NCBI RefSeq assembly: GCF_004376845.1
Contig: NZ_SNUW01000010.1
Span: 102,878-166,877, forward strand
DNA from: Psychromonas algarum
GTDB taxonomy: Bacteria; Pseudomonadota; Gammaproteobacteria; Enterobacterales; Psychromonadaceae
Direction of reading: 5' to 3'
Length of the DNA: 64,000 nucleotides
Every line of letters starts with the position of its first letter. The first letter of the stretch is position 1. The notes beneath the pieces are model-generated. The model was not told the DNA's origin. It saw only the letters and a program-made list of their open reading frames with translations, and did not search any database. This document shows, in pieces, positions 55,783 through 64,000 of the stretch. The translations under genes were made by a program, and so were the position numbers.

Positions 55783-56565
55783 TTACCAACAAACCTTCTC
55801 AATATCCGGATATATAAATTGGTAACCTAGTTGTTTTTTTATTTTCTCATTACATATTATTTTCGTTGCACTGTTTTCTATTACTAAACAATTAGGTTCA
55901 GGGTAACCTAAGGATTTAGCCATAGCAGAATAATAATCTTTTTTAGTTGGATGGTTATCAGCACAGCCATTAAAAATTTCTCTCCAAGCTTCTTGTTTAA
56001 GTATTGTTTTAATTAACTTAATACAATCAGCTTGATGAATAAGATTTACTCTCGCATTGGCATCTTTTACATCTTTTCCTGTTATAAAAAAGCGTCCAGG
56101 ATGACGTTTGGGGCCAATCAATCCAGCAAAGCGAATAACGGTACAATCAAAGTGAGTATTTTCTGTAAATAACTTTTCAATCAAACGTAAATTTGTTTCA
56201 ATTTTTAAGATATCACTTTCTTTAGATAGGCTGTGATCTCGTGGATAAACAGATGTAGAACTAATAAATAAAACATATTTAACAGCGCTCTTTTCAATCT
56301 CTATTAGGAGTTTTTGGTAGGCGGATATATCTTTACAAGTAATATTAATAATCAAAGTTTCTACTTGTAAAAAAGTCTGAATATTTTTGCCTAATGCTTC
56401 AATATCAATGACATAAGCAGTTATATTATTATCACTTAATTGCTCGACTTTAAGTTGTGAACGTGTTGATAAATAAATACTTTCAACCTCACTCTGTAAA
56501 CTCATTGCTAAAGGCTTTCCTAACCAACCACTACCTAAAATGCCTATCTTATTATTTTTATACAT
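55783..56565 (-). CDS. yeeZ: NAD(P)-dependent epimerase-like protein YeeZ
   Basis: A 260-residue protein of the extended SDR/epimerase type: NAD(P)-binding GILGSGWLGKPLAMSL near the start, FISSTSVYP in the middle and RFAGLIGPKRHPGRFF, which closely matches E. coli YeeZ. The catalytic Tyr of the SDR YxxxK site is replaced or absent in the usual place (ISSTSVYPRDHSL). Substrate unknown. A short Cys-rich gene precedes it on the same strand. Confidence 0.88.
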   Translation of the reverse strand: MYKNNKIGILGSGWLGKPLAMSLQSEVESIYLSTRSQLKVEQLSDNNITAYVIDIEALGKNIQTFLQVETLIINITCKDISAYQKLLIEIEKSAVKYVLFISSTSVYPRDHSLSKESDILKIETNLRLIEKLFTENTHFDCTVIRFAGLIGPKRHPGRFFITGKDVKDANARVNLIHQADCIKLIKTILKQEAWREIFNGCADNHPTKKDYYSAMAKSLGYPEPNCLVIENSATKIICNEKIKKQLGYQFIYPDIEKVCW

Positions 56566-56601
56566 GTTCTTGAGTTACCTATTTACCTAAAAAGATTAAA
56601 G

Positions 56602-56781
56602 TCAGAAAGACGTCTTCATCTCTTCACTACGTTGTTTTGTTTTCATAAGAATCATTCGCTTACGTAAATCAGAAGCATTAGACCATTCAGTAATTTCAGA
56701 TAAACTACGAAAGCATCCAACACAAATATTTTTCTTATTAAGACAGCAATTACAAATGCATGGTGATGCTGGAGTACTCAT
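56602..56781 (-). CDS. Small DUF1289-family protein
   Basis: A 59-residue reading frame starting at the ATG at 56781 (MSTPASPCICNCCLNKKN) and ending at a TGA at 56602. CICNCC and ICVGCFRSLSEITEW, about ten residues apart, are the typical DUF1289 cysteine layout, probably for zinc. It lies 36 bases upstream of yeeZ and is likely in the same transcript. Short, but the motif is convincing. Confidence 0.85.
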   Translation of the reverse strand: MSTPASPCICNCCLNKKNICVGCFRSLSEITEWSNASDLRKRMILMKTKQRSEEMKTSF

Positions 56782-56889
56782 ATTAATCTTCCTTAATTAA
56801 TAATTTAAAGGGCTTATCATCTCTTTTATGCCGCGCTAGGATCGGTTACACTTTCTAATTATTAACAATTCGATAACAAAGAGAAATAA

Positions 56890-57246
56890 ATGAAAATCAT
56901 CCGCTGGCTTTTAGGTCGTTTAATTTTAATCCTGAATTTTATTTTTGCACCGAAAAAACTTAAACGAGATGCAGATTTACAACAAAAAATAGACCAAGAA
57001 ACACAAAACTTACAATTGTTCCAATATCAGGCCTGTCCTTTTTGCGTTAAAGTTCGTCGAGCTATACGCCGTCAGTCACTGCATATTAAACTGGTTGATG
57101 CAAAACAAGAAAATAACAGAAAGCAACTTTCAGAATTAGGTGGACAAGTAAAAGTACCTTGCTTACGTATAGAAGAAAATAATGAAGTAACCTGGATGTA
57201 TGAATCTTCAGATATTATTAAATATTTAGAAAACAAATTTTCTTAA
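56890..57246 (+). CDS. Membrane-anchored glutaredoxin-like protein
   Basis: A 118-residue protein with a short N-terminal membrane helix (about residues 6-22) and a glutaredoxin/GST-N-type thioredoxin fold: active site ACPFCVKVRRAI, the cis-proline in VKVPCLRI and the GSH-binding MYESSDII. It may reduce disulfides or mixed disulfides at the membrane. It is transcribed on the opposite strand from its neighbours. Confidence 0.88.
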   Translation: MKIIRWLLGRLILILNFIFAPKKLKRDADLQQKIDQETQNLQLFQYQACPFCVKVRRAIRRQSLHIKLVDAKQENNRKQLSELGGQVKVPCLRIEENNEVTWMYESSDIIKYLENKFS

Positions 57247-57250
57247 AAAT

Positions 57251-57284
57251 TTCCCCCACCATATTAGTGGGGGAATAATTTTTT
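57251..57284. terminator. Terminator after the glutaredoxin gene
   Basis: A 9-bp stem TTCCCCCAC / GTGGGGGAA with a 7-base loop and TAATTTTTT; the T run overlaps the end of the ZIP-permease gene on the other strand. Confidence 0.88.
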
Positions 57285-59364
57285 AATGGTGGTGGTGATG
57301 GCCTAATAAACTTTTAGGTAATAACTCTGCAATAAAGGCACGTGCACCTCGACGCAATAAAGATGCAAAGTATAAAACTAAAATAATTCCTAGGCTTAAA
57401 TACTGCCACCAATAAAATGAAGGTTCTGATTCACCTAACCAAGGTAATGAGAAAGTATCTATATATTGGTTTAATGATAATCCAATTAAAAACGCCCCTA
57501 ACAACATTAGCATTGCAAAAGCTAAAGCAGCAAAATACCCTTGCTGATGACGCAATTGCTTTAATAAATCTAGACTAATACTTGGCCCAATTAATAAACA
57601 AGCAATTGCCGCACCAGGAGATAATCCTGCAATTAGCATTACTGCAATAATCGGAGTCATACCTGTTGCACACAGAGCAAATGGAAAGGCTATTACAATC
57701 ATCACTAATACTTGTAACCATAATGCTTGTTCAAAGAACGCCCACGCTGGTGTTGCTGATAATGTCGCTGCAATTGCCCAACCAAAAATAACCCATGGTG
57801 CAGTATGGTCAAGTTGATGTTGATAGCCTTGCTTGATAGCTGTAATAAAACGAGAGGTTGGTTTACCACCTTGGCAAGGATGCACAACCACCTCGGAAAT
57901 AGGCTTTTTAAAATGCCGGCCCAATAACCATGCTATAACACCTGCAAATATCACAGCAAAAGCAATTCGTAATAAAACCAACTGTTCACCAAGCAATGGA
58001 ATAGAAATTAAAATTGCATCAAAGCCAATAATAGGTGTAGCAATTAAAAAGGCTGTGGCAAATGTTTGATTGGCACCTAACCCCAATAACTTCTGATGCA
58101 TTTTACTTGCAACTGGAGAACAAATTGGCAAAGGCAATCCATATATAACCCCTTTTATTGCATCTTTAAAATAACCTTTATTTCCTTGTTCCGGCAAAAC
58201 ATCCAGTGCAGGCTTAAAGTAATGCATCAAACCACTTAATAAATAAGCAAGTAACAACATAGGCGCACTAAATAAAGCTAACTTAGTAAAATTAACTAAA
58301 GTAAGAGCTGTATTATGTTGTTGCTCCTCATGTTCATGAGCTTCGTGAGCGCTGTGTTGATGCTCATCGTTATGAGTTTCATGAGCACTATGCTGATGCT
58401 CTTCATCATGGTCATGAACTTCGTGGGCGCTATGCAGATGTTCATCATCATGAGCTTCGTGAGTACCGTGCTGATGTTCATCATGGTCATGAACTTCGTG
58501 GGCGCTATGCAAATGCTCATCATCATGAGTTTCGTGAGCACTGTGTTGATATGCATCATCGTGATCACTATGCTGATGCTCACCATCATGTGAATGAATT
58601 TCATGATGATTATGTGCTGACGCAGAATGATGATGACCATGATTATGTTGAACATAACCTAACCAGTGTGGTAACAAAACAAAGCCCAAAACAACTAAGC
58701 CTAAAAAGCTACCAACACCAGCTGCGTACTTATGCTCTTTTGCTTCTTTAGCTTGGTGCTTTTTATGCTGATGAATATAAGGACGATGCAGCACAACATG
58801 CATAATGGATCCCATAACAAATGCCTGAAACCAAGCAAGCATAGGGCCATCTAATTGGGCTACTGACAATTCAGCGTAGGAAGCACCAAGCAATGTTGCT
58901 GCGGCCATGCTAATCAATACAACAAAAGGTAAAGCAATGCCGTATTGTGGACGTAATAACCACCAAATAGTTAAACCAACAGGGAATCGATGCAATAACA
59001 CACCTAACGCAAGCAGCCACTCTGTTTGATTCGTATGATCGGCTAATAGAACCGTTCCATCAATACTGGCATGAATAACTAAACCTAAGACACCAAGTAA
59101 TAAGGTTGTATTATGTGCTTTACTTGCAGCTTTATGAAAATATTTTTCAACAACTGAAGGCATTAATAAACCTAAACCTGTTAGCACTAAGACTAATAGG
59201 CCTCCTTCATGTAGGAGTTCCGGCAAAATATGAAAAAGTACTAATCCAGAAATACTAACAAAAATAAAAGCATCTAATAGATCTATCCAACCAGGTTGGC
59301 GTTGTAGTAGACGATATGTGACAGGACCTAGAAATAAGGCCAAAATACTTAAAGTGAGTAACAT
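57283..59364 (-). CDS. ZIP / UPF0718 permease fusion with His-rich linker
   Basis: A 693-residue inner-membrane protein made of two transporter units. Residues 1-210 look like a ZIP-type metal transporter: FHILPELLHEGG, VIHASIDGTVLL and VLLHRFPVGLTIW place His, Asp and Pro in the family positions. A histidine-rich linker of about 115 residues follows (about 237-351). Residues 360-680 match UPF0718/COG0701 permeases: YGLPLPICSPVASKM and FPFALCATGMTPIIAV, each with a Pro-Cys region. The protein ends in five consecutive His residues. A perfect Zur palindrome 23 bases upstream of the ATG indicates zinc control. The fusion is unusual, and its transport direction is unknown. Confidence 0.85.
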   Translation of the reverse strand: MLLTLSILALFLGPVTYRLLQRQPGWIDLLDAFIFVSISGLVLFHILPELLHEGGLLVLVLTGLGLLMPSVVEKYFHKAASKAHNTTLLLGVLGLVIHASIDGTVLLADHTNQTEWLLALGVLLHRFPVGLTIWWLLRPQYGIALPFVVLISMAAATLLGASYAELSVAQLDGPMLAWFQAFVMGSIMHVVLHRPYIHQHKKHQAKEAKEHKYAAGVGSFLGLVVLGFVLLPHWLGYVQHNHGHHHSASAHNHHEIHSHDGEHQHSDHDDAYQHSAHETHDDEHLHSAHEVHDHDEHQHGTHEAHDDEHLHSAHEVHDHDEEHQHSAHETHNDEHQHSAHEAHEHEEQQHNTALTLVNFTKLALFSAPMLLLAYLLSGLMHYFKPALDVLPEQGNKGYFKDAIKGVIYGLPLPICSPVASKMHQKLLGLGANQTFATAFLIATPIIGFDAILISIPLLGEQLVLLRIAFAVIFAGVIAWLLGRHFKKPISEVVVHPCQGGKPTSRFITAIKQGYQHQLDHTAPWVIFGWAIAATLSATPAWAFFEQALWLQVLVMIVIAFPFALCATGMTPIIAVMLIAGLSPGAAIACLLIGPSISLDLLKQLRHQQGYFAALAFAMLMLLGAFLIGLSLNQYIDTFSLPWLGESEPSFYWWQYLSLGIILVLYFASLLRRGARAFIAELLPKSLLGHHHHH
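58310..58655 (-). repeat. Tandem His-rich coding repeat in the ZIP-permease linker
   Basis: Six to seven degenerate 11-14-codon units of the type DEHQHSAHEAHD (for example DDEHLHSAHEVHDH) follow one another. The unit DDEHLHSAHEVHDHDE occurs twice nearly identically, implying recent duplication. Imidazole and carboxylate side chains suit zinc binding. Confidence 0.9.
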
Positions 59365-59386
59365 AAAAAAACCAGTTAATTTGAGT

Positions 59387-59405
59387 AATGTTATAATATA
59401 ACATT
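59387..59405 (-). promoter_or_regulatory. Zur box upstream of the ZIP-permease gene
   Basis: AATGTTATAATATAACATT is a perfect 9-bp inverted repeat around one central base and matches the core of the known gammaproteobacterial Zur site (AATGTTATANTATAACATT) at every position. It overlaps the expected -10 region. Confidence 0.92.
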
Positions 59406-59485
59406 CTAAAATAACTGGCTATGATAAATAATGATAAAATTACTTTCTAATAAAGTAAAAAAGTTAATTACACTAATAGATCCTA

Positions 59486-60667
59486 TTAAATGGCAGCAAA
59501 GTCTAATCCCTGACGATAATATAAATTAGCCTCCTCCATTCGCCCTTGTTGCTCTAATAATGAAGCTAATATCTTATAATCTGAGGCATTAGGTAATGAT
59601 TTAACACTCTCCATTAAATGTTTAATAGCAGCTTCTTGATGATTTTCTTTTAATTTTAAATACGCTAAAGCCTGATGCACATAATCTGCATGATCTGACT
59701 TCTTTAACTGTTTTTCTAGAAAGTTAATAATAGGGTAATAGTCAATAAGCTCTATCTTTTGAAGATAAGGTAATAACGGTAAAGAAAATTGTCGTTGTAA
59801 CTTATCTAATAAAAATTCTTGAGCGAGTTTTCCACACTTATTATCAATTAATGCAGATATCACCGCTTTTTGATAAGAAAGCTCTTTACGCATCCAGCGT
59901 GGTGCACTTTTATGCCAATAATCAATAAGTAATTGGCCATCTTTCGATGCAAGCTGTTGAAATAATTGCTGATGAGCATGGAACTCTAACGCGTCGAAGT
60001 CATGATCGTTTAATGCTATCAACTTTCGTTGAGAATGAATTAAAGTAATTAATTTACTCCATTCATTTAACTCTGAATAAACGGTTATATAATACTGACA
60101 AACTTTCTTATTTTTTGGAAAATGCTGATTTAATTCATTTAATGTAGCTAACCCATTTTCATACTGTTTAGCATCAAGTTGTAGCTCTGCCCAAACTAAG
60201 CCAACGGCTAACTTACAACCAGCCTGCTCCTTTGCTAACTCTAGATAGTCATCACGCTTATTAAACTCTCCATTTTCATGTGAAGCCCGAGCTGCTGCAA
60301 TATAAGTTAACGCAGGAACCTCACTTTGTTCTGCTGATTTTGATAATAATTTTTGTGCTTGTTTAGTATTCCCTTCTAATAAAGCAATCATACCTAATTG
60401 CATATTCTTTTGTGCTTTACGAGTTTTACGCTGACCAAACCAACCACGTGTAATACTACTCATTGATAATAATTTTCGTAATACCCACTCTGTAATTAAT
60501 AATAGAAAATAAAATAGAATAGCAATGAAACCAGCATTAATGATGGTCGTTTCATAGGTTGTATAGCTATCAAATGAAATTAAAATATAACCTTTGTTGG
60601 CACTTAATTCAGGGGCAAAAATAAGTCCAGCCAACAAAGCAACAACAATAATTAAAACTCGAATCAT
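59486..60667 (-). CDS. hemY: HemY-type membrane protein with TPR repeats
   Basis: This is the gammaproteobacterial HemY (unrelated to protoporphyrinogen oxidase): two N-terminal membrane segments (about residues 2-20 and 42-60), then the family run RGWFGQRKTRKAQKNMQLGM and a long TPR region. I choose the ATG at 60667, with GGAG eight bases upstream; an earlier in-frame ATG at 60688 overlaps hemX further. It is the last gene of hemCDXY. Function in heme synthesis is not well defined. Confidence 0.92.
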   Translation of the reverse strand: MIRVLIIVVALLAGLIFAPELSANKGYILISFDSYTTYETTIINAGFIAILFYFLLLITEWVLRKLLSMSSITRGWFGQRKTRKAQKNMQLGMIALLEGNTKQAQKLLSKSAEQSEVPALTYIAAARASHENGEFNKRDDYLELAKEQAGCKLAVGLVWAELQLDAKQYENGLATLNELNQHFPKNKKVCQYYITVYSELNEWSKLITLIHSQRKLIALNDHDFDALEFHAHQQLFQQLASKDGQLLIDYWHKSAPRWMRKELSYQKAVISALIDNKCGKLAQEFLLDKLQRQFSLPLLPYLQKIELIDYYPIINFLEKQLKKSDHADYVHQALAYLKLKENHQEAAIKHLMESVKSLPNASDYKILASLLEQQGRMEEANLYYRQGLDFAAI

Positions 60668-60671
60668 ATTG

Positions 60672-61793
60672 TTACTCCGCTTCTTCAATGATCAATGATT
60701 TATTAATACGTTGCTTCATAATACGAGCTAATAAAGGCGCACTTTTAAATTGATCTGGGTAAGAAATTGAGACTTTTTGCTTACTAAGTTTTTGAAGTGA
60801 ATTATAAAATTGCTGAGTATTTGTATCACTCATATCATAATAGTTATTTATTAATTGCAGAGCATTTTCTAAAGCAAGATCATAAATATCCTGTTGTTCT
60901 CTGTAGATAGCAAACTCTGCTTTAGATAAATCATTTCTTAAATTTTCTTTTAAATACCATGACTGCTCAGGAGAAAGTAGTGCTTCAACAGGTGCATCTC
61001 GATGAGTGATTACAATAAAACTTTCAACAAAGGAATGCCAAGATTTATCAAGATTAGATTTCCAATCTCCCATATCTTCTGAGACATTTAACTCATCATT
61101 TTCAGATGTTTGAGATAACTCTAATCCAGATATTGTCAGTTTATCAATACGACGCTCTAAGCTTGATAAAGCTAAAACTACACCATCTACATCTCGTTTA
61201 GGTAATGCCTCTAATACATTGAGATCTTCCAACAAAGCTCTGCGCAAAGGATTTAAGCTTGGATCGCCCATTTCTACAAGTCGTAGATCAGCCGTTTGTA
61301 ATAAAGAAACACTAGTGCGAACATCATGCTCAAGCCATAATTTCCGACCTGATAAATTAATTAAATACTCTACTTCAGATAAAATCCAATCACTTGGATG
61401 GCGAACATTTGTCTCAGCTAAATTGCGCTGTAAAGTTTGTATATCAGAACTGTATAATTTGTTTTTATTTTTAATATCTAATAGTTGAATATTTAGCTGC
61501 TCAACTTGTGTGTTTAAACGATCATTTAATAATTTACTTTCATTATATTGTTTATCTTGAAGGTTCGCTTGAGATTCTAGCTGAACAGATAAATTATCAA
61601 TTTTTTTCTGATAGGCCGCTGAACTTGATAAGGTTCCTTGATAGAGATAGAAGCTAAGTCCTGCAATACATAACAAAAGTACAACAAAGATTAGGATTGT
61701 TGTTATAAGAACTTTAAAGTGCTTCTTAGAAGAAACATCTTTACTCTTAGCTGTTGCTGAAGATTCTGGTGTTTCAATATTAGTATCAGTCAT
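60672..61793 (-). CDS. hemX: HemX-type membrane protein
   Basis: A 373-residue protein with one membrane segment (about residues 29-50), a periplasmic coiled coil (about 60-125), and the conserved region SDWILSEVEYLINLSGRKLW. It has the size and layout of HemX, annotated as a uroporphyrinogen-III methyltransferase-like protein, although E. coli HemX lacks clear catalytic motifs. It lies 25 bases after hemD, and hemY starts 5 bases after its stop. Confidence 0.92.
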   Translation of the reverse strand: MTDTNIETPESSATAKSKDVSSKKHFKVLITTILIFVVLLLCIAGLSFYLYQGTLSSSAAYQKKIDNLSVQLESQANLQDKQYNESKLLNDRLNTQVEQLNIQLLDIKNKNKLYSSDIQTLQRNLAETNVRHPSDWILSEVEYLINLSGRKLWLEHDVRTSVSLLQTADLRLVEMGDPSLNPLRRALLEDLNVLEALPKRDVDGVVLALSSLERRIDKLTISGLELSQTSENDELNVSEDMGDWKSNLDKSWHSFVESFIVITHRDAPVEALLSPEQSWYLKENLRNDLSKAEFAIYREQQDIYDLALENALQLINNYYDMSDTNTQQFYNSLQKLSKQKVSISYPDQFKSAPLLARIMKQRINKSLIIEEAE

Positions 61794-61818
61794 AACTTTC
61801 CTATTTAAAAACTAATGG

Positions 61819-62571
61819 CTATTCACGGCTTCCATTATTTGTCTTGAAAAACTTTACTATTTGATCGCTATCTAAGCTTGGTAAGAGGACAACATGCTTA
61901 GCACCTAACTTAGTTGCTTGTATAGCAACTCGTTGACTTGGCACATATAAAATTAGTTCAGACAACCAACTATTATGCTTATTTGATACCAATGTAAATA
62001 ATTGATTCAAAATTTCTATACTGCTGATAATAGCACCATTTATTGCAGCTTGTTGCCAATTATTAACTAATTCATCTCCATCGAGATCTATTTTAACTCG
62101 TTTATATGTTTGAAAAAACTCAACTTTTGCACCTCGATGACTCAAAGTTTCAGCCAGAAGGTCTCGCCCACCTTCACCACGTAATATTAAAATACGTTTA
62201 CTTTTTACTGATTGAAGAGCATCTAAAGCTAATAAACCTTCACTATCAAATTGTGATAGTGGGGTTAAAACAAGCTGATTTGTTACTTTATTCAATTGTT
62301 TTTGAGTCGCATCGCCTACAGCTAAATAAAGTGCCTCAGGCCAAGATCCAATAAGCTGTTGGTGTGTATATTTAACTGCATTTCTGCTTACAGCAATAAC
62401 GATGTCGTACTCATGATTTATAAAAGATCGTAACATTTTTGGATCTTTTAAAGCATGAACTTTAAATAATGGCTGAGCAATAGAAGCATAGCCATTATTT
62501 TTTAACTTATCTGCTAAAATCTGTGCATGTGGAGCAAAGCGAGTAATTAGTAAACAAGGTGTTGGTTTCAC
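61819..62571 (-). CDS. hemD: Uroporphyrinogen-III synthase
   Basis: HemD cyclises hydroxymethylbilane into uroporphyrinogen III. The 250-residue product has the family layout [17 protein letters not shown] at the start, then [17 protein letters not shown] in the middle and [11 protein letters not shown] late. The start is GTG at 62571, overlapping the hemC stop in a GTGA arrangement. Confidence 0.92.
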   Translation of the reverse strand: MKPTPCLLITRFAPHAQILADKLKNNGYASIAQPLFKVHALKDPKMLRSFINHEYDIVIAVSRNAVKYTHQQLIGSWPEALYLAVGDATQKQLNKVTNQLVLTPLSQFDSEGLLALDALQSVKSKRILILRGEGGRDLLAETLSHRGAKVEFFQTYKRVKIDLDGDELVNNWQQAAINGAIISSIEILNQLFTLVSNKHNSWLSELILYVPSQRVAIQATKLGAKHVVLLPSLDSDQIVKFFKTNNGSRE

Positions 62572-63494
62572 TTATAAACTTCACTTAAAATTGCTTTAGC
62601 ACCAGCATCTAATAACTGTTGTGCTAATAACTCACCCAATTGATGTGCTTGATCCACATGCCCAGTGATCTCTTTACGAATAATTTCTTTACCATCAATA
62701 CTACCCACTAAACCACGTAAATATAACTGCTCATCTTTTATTAATGCAAAACTACCAATAGGTACTTGGCAACCACCTTCAAGAGCTAAATTCATTGCTC
62801 GCTCTGCACTCACTCTGAAACTTGTTTCTTGATGGTTTAACGGAGCTAATAGATCCATTGTAACTTCATCGTTTAATCTACATTCAATACCAACAGCACC
62901 CTGTCCTACTGCAGGCAAGCTCACTTCTGGCTCGATATAACTCGCAATTCGGTCATGCATTTCTAAACGTACTAAACCCGCCGTAGCGAGAATAATTGCA
63001 TCGTATTCTCCATCATCTAACTTACGTAAACGTGTATTAACATTGCCACGTAAATCTTTGATAATAAGATCTGGTCTTAATGAACGGATTTGGCACTGAC
63101 GTCTCAAACTAGATGTTCCTACCACTGCACCTTGCGGTAATTCAGATATATTTTTGAAATTATTCGAGACAAAAGCATCACGAGGGTCTTCTCTTTCACA
63201 AATTACAGACAACCCTAAACCTTCTGGGAAATCCACGGGTACATCTTTCATCGAATGAACTGCAATATCTGCACGTCCCTCAAGAATAGCGACTTCTAAT
63301 TCTTTAACGAACAAACCTTTCCCACCCACTTTTGCTAAAGGCGTATCTAAAATAATATCGCCTTTCGTTTTCATAGGTAACAATTCAACAACCAAGTCTT
63401 GGTGATACTTTAATAGTTCAGCCTTCACAAAGTTAGCCTGCCACATAGCTAAAGGGCTATGACGTGTTGCAATACGAATGATTTTTTTAGACAT
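62568..63494 (-). CDS. hemC: Hydroxymethylbilane synthase (porphobilinogen deaminase)
   Basis: HemC polymerises four porphobilinogens on a dipyrromethane cofactor. The 308-residue product begins with [18 protein letters not shown], contains [19 protein letters not shown] and has the cofactor-binding Cys in [12 protein letters not shown] use the ATG at 63494, preceded by AGAG; a frame extended to 63551 is unlikely. First gene of hemCDXY, overlapping hemD by 4 bases. Confidence 0.96.
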   Translation of the reverse strand: MSKKIIRIATRHSPLAMWQANFVKAELLKYHQDLVVELLPMKTKGDIILDTPLAKVGGKGLFVKELEVAILEGRADIAVHSMKDVPVDFPEGLGLSVICEREDPRDAFVSNNFKNISELPQGAVVGTSSLRRQCQIRSLRPDLIIKDLRGNVNTRLRKLDDGEYDAIILATAGLVRLEMHDRIASYIEPEVSLPAVGQGAVGIECRLNDEVTMDLLAPLNHQETSFRVSAERAMNLALEGGCQVPIGSFALIKDEQLYLRGLVGSIDGKEIIRKEITGHVDQAHQLGELLAQQLLDAGAKAILSEVYK

Positions 63495-63582
63495 GATAAT
63501 TTCTCTAACAAAAGGAATCTTGATGCTACCAAAAAGCAACTTAGTATTCATAAAAATATTTAAAAATTCAAACAGCTAAAAC

Positions 63583-63610
63583 GAAAAAAAACTGATGATG
63601 TAGTCATCAG
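63583..63610 (-). terminator. Second terminator downstream of the rRNA operon
   Basis: CTGATGA / TCATCAG (63592-63598 with 63604-63610, 5-base loop) followed by eight T on the minus strand, about 100 bases beyond the first terminator and before hemC. Confidence 0.82.
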
Positions 63611-63705
63611 GGATTGTTCTGAATATATTGCAAGATTGGTGATTGAAAGGGTTCGCAGAGCTCCGCCGCTTATGAGACGATGCTAGTACATCACTAAATT
63701 TTAGA

Positions 63706-63741
63706 TATAAAAAAACCCTGTCGATGTTAATCAACAGGGTT
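63706..63741 (-). terminator. Main terminator of the rRNA operon
   Basis: AACCCTGT / ACAGGGTT (63714-63721 with 63734-63741) with a 12-base loop, then TTTTT on the minus strand, 12 bases after the 5S gene. Confidence 0.88.
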
Positions 63742-63753
63742 CATTTAATGAGG

Positions 63754-63872
63754 CGCTTGGCGATGACCTACTTTCACATGGGGAGGCCCCACACTATCAT
63801 CGGCGCAGCTGCGTTTCACTTCTGAGTTCGGCATGGGATCAGGTGGTACCACAGCGCTATTGTCGCCAAGCA
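63754..63872 (-). rRNA. rrf: 5S ribosomal RNA
   Basis: On the minus strand this begins TGCTTGGCGACAATAGCG and ends TCATCGCCAAGCG, so the terminal stem closes. The internal run CCATGCCGAACTCAGAAGTG is universal in bacterial 5S. Length is 119 nt. It is the last RNA of an rRNA operon whose 23S gene lies beyond the right edge. Confidence 0.97.
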
Positions 63873-64000
63873 TAAAAATAAATTAGGAAAGTGATGTGTA
63901 ATGCTCTTTTTATTTGTTTTTCTTATTGTTCTTAAATCATCGCAATTATGTAAATACGCTATCACAAGCGTTTATATTTTAATGTCTTCTTTGACTTGTC
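63873..64000 (-). other. 23S-5S spacer, partial
   Basis: Non-coding rRNA spacer. A small hairpin (ACGCT / AGCGT, 63956-63971) is visible and may be an RNase III processing feature. The 23S 3' end is not reached. Confidence 0.6.

Noticed and set aside
58296..58751. Several overlapping reading frames rich in Met, Ile and His on both strands
   Set aside because: They are shadows of the tandem repeat encoding the His-rich linker.
63611..63705. A tRNA-like GGGTTCG run behind the 5S gene
   Set aside because: No complete cloverleaf, anticodon stem or CCA end could be drawn. Kept only as a possible small RNA.

Overview
The window is an AT-rich chromosomal segment of a marine gammaproteobacterium. 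The block gspE-gspD-gspC / hslR-hslO-pckA, the gmk-rpoZ pair, hemCDXY, a CsrB-type RNA, a PL7 alginate lyase and many small Vibrio/Shewanella/Psychromonas-type families (DUF2956, DUF3820, DUF2860) suggest an Alteromonadales/Vibrionales-type bacterium. Psychromonas or a close relative is my best guess; this is inference from gene content and no species marker was compared. There is no prophage, insertion sequence or CRISPR array that I can see.

Layout. 1-3.7 kb (minus): start of a type II secretion operon. 3.9-7.1 kb (plus): heat-shock pair hslR-hslO behind a good sigma-32 promoter, then pckA. 7.2-11.2 kb (minus): an unknown lipoprotein and an ScsB/ScsD thiol redox pair. 11.6-13.5 kb (plus): D-lactate dehydrogenase and a purine-type phosphoribosyltransferase. 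13.5-16.1 kb (minus): AcpH, an EamA transporter, a GNAT enzyme and a SutR-like regulator, divergent from a BenE/YdcO transporter. 18.5-19.0 kb (minus): an unannotated CsrB-family RNA with about thirty GGA motifs. 19.4-22.6 kb (minus): a HmuY lipoprotein and TonB-dependent receptor behind a Fur box. 22.8-23.5 kb: a decayed Na+/H+ antiporter gene. 24-28.9 kb (plus): an HD-GYP protein, an ABC exporter and a Gre-like protein. 28.9-33.8 kb (minus): an outer-membrane protein, a PepSY/response regulator/histidine kinase set, a NifW-like protein and a FrnE-like thiol oxidoreductase. 34-36.7 kb (plus): a MATE pump and a secreted alginate lyase. 36.75-40 kb (minus): a large PLD-nuclease/helicase protein. 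40.3-43.8 kb (minus): yicC and cis-trans fatty acid isomerase. 44-45.3 kb (plus): small proteins and a DapB-like reductase. 45.3-49.2 kb (minus): a tightly coupled five-gene unit (YHS protein, membrane protein, two ATP-grasp proteins, MFS transporter) of unknown purpose. 49.4-56.8 kb: mixed housekeeping genes (DUF2860 porin, blc, trhO, gmk, rpoZ, yrbG, yeeZ). 56.9-59.4 kb: a glutaredoxin and a ZIP/permease fusion with a histidine-rich linker. 59.5-63.5 kb (minus): hemCDXY. 63.75-64 kb (minus): 5S rRNA at the end of an rRNA operon.

The most interesting finds are: (i) the 693-residue ZIP-permease fusion with a His-rich repeat linker and a perfect Zur-type palindrome directly upstream, a likely undescribed zinc transporter; (ii) the CsrB-type RNA; (iii) the YHS/membrane/ATP-grasp/ATP-grasp/MFS operon, which looks like a small biosynthesis-and-export system; (iv) nested palindromes upstream of the alginate lyase; and (v) the loss of spoT from its usual place after rpoZ. 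How the parts fit together: the secretion system could export the alginate lyase, CsrB would tune carbon storage and motility through CsrA, and Fur and Zur sites tie the two metal uptake loci to iron and zinc status.
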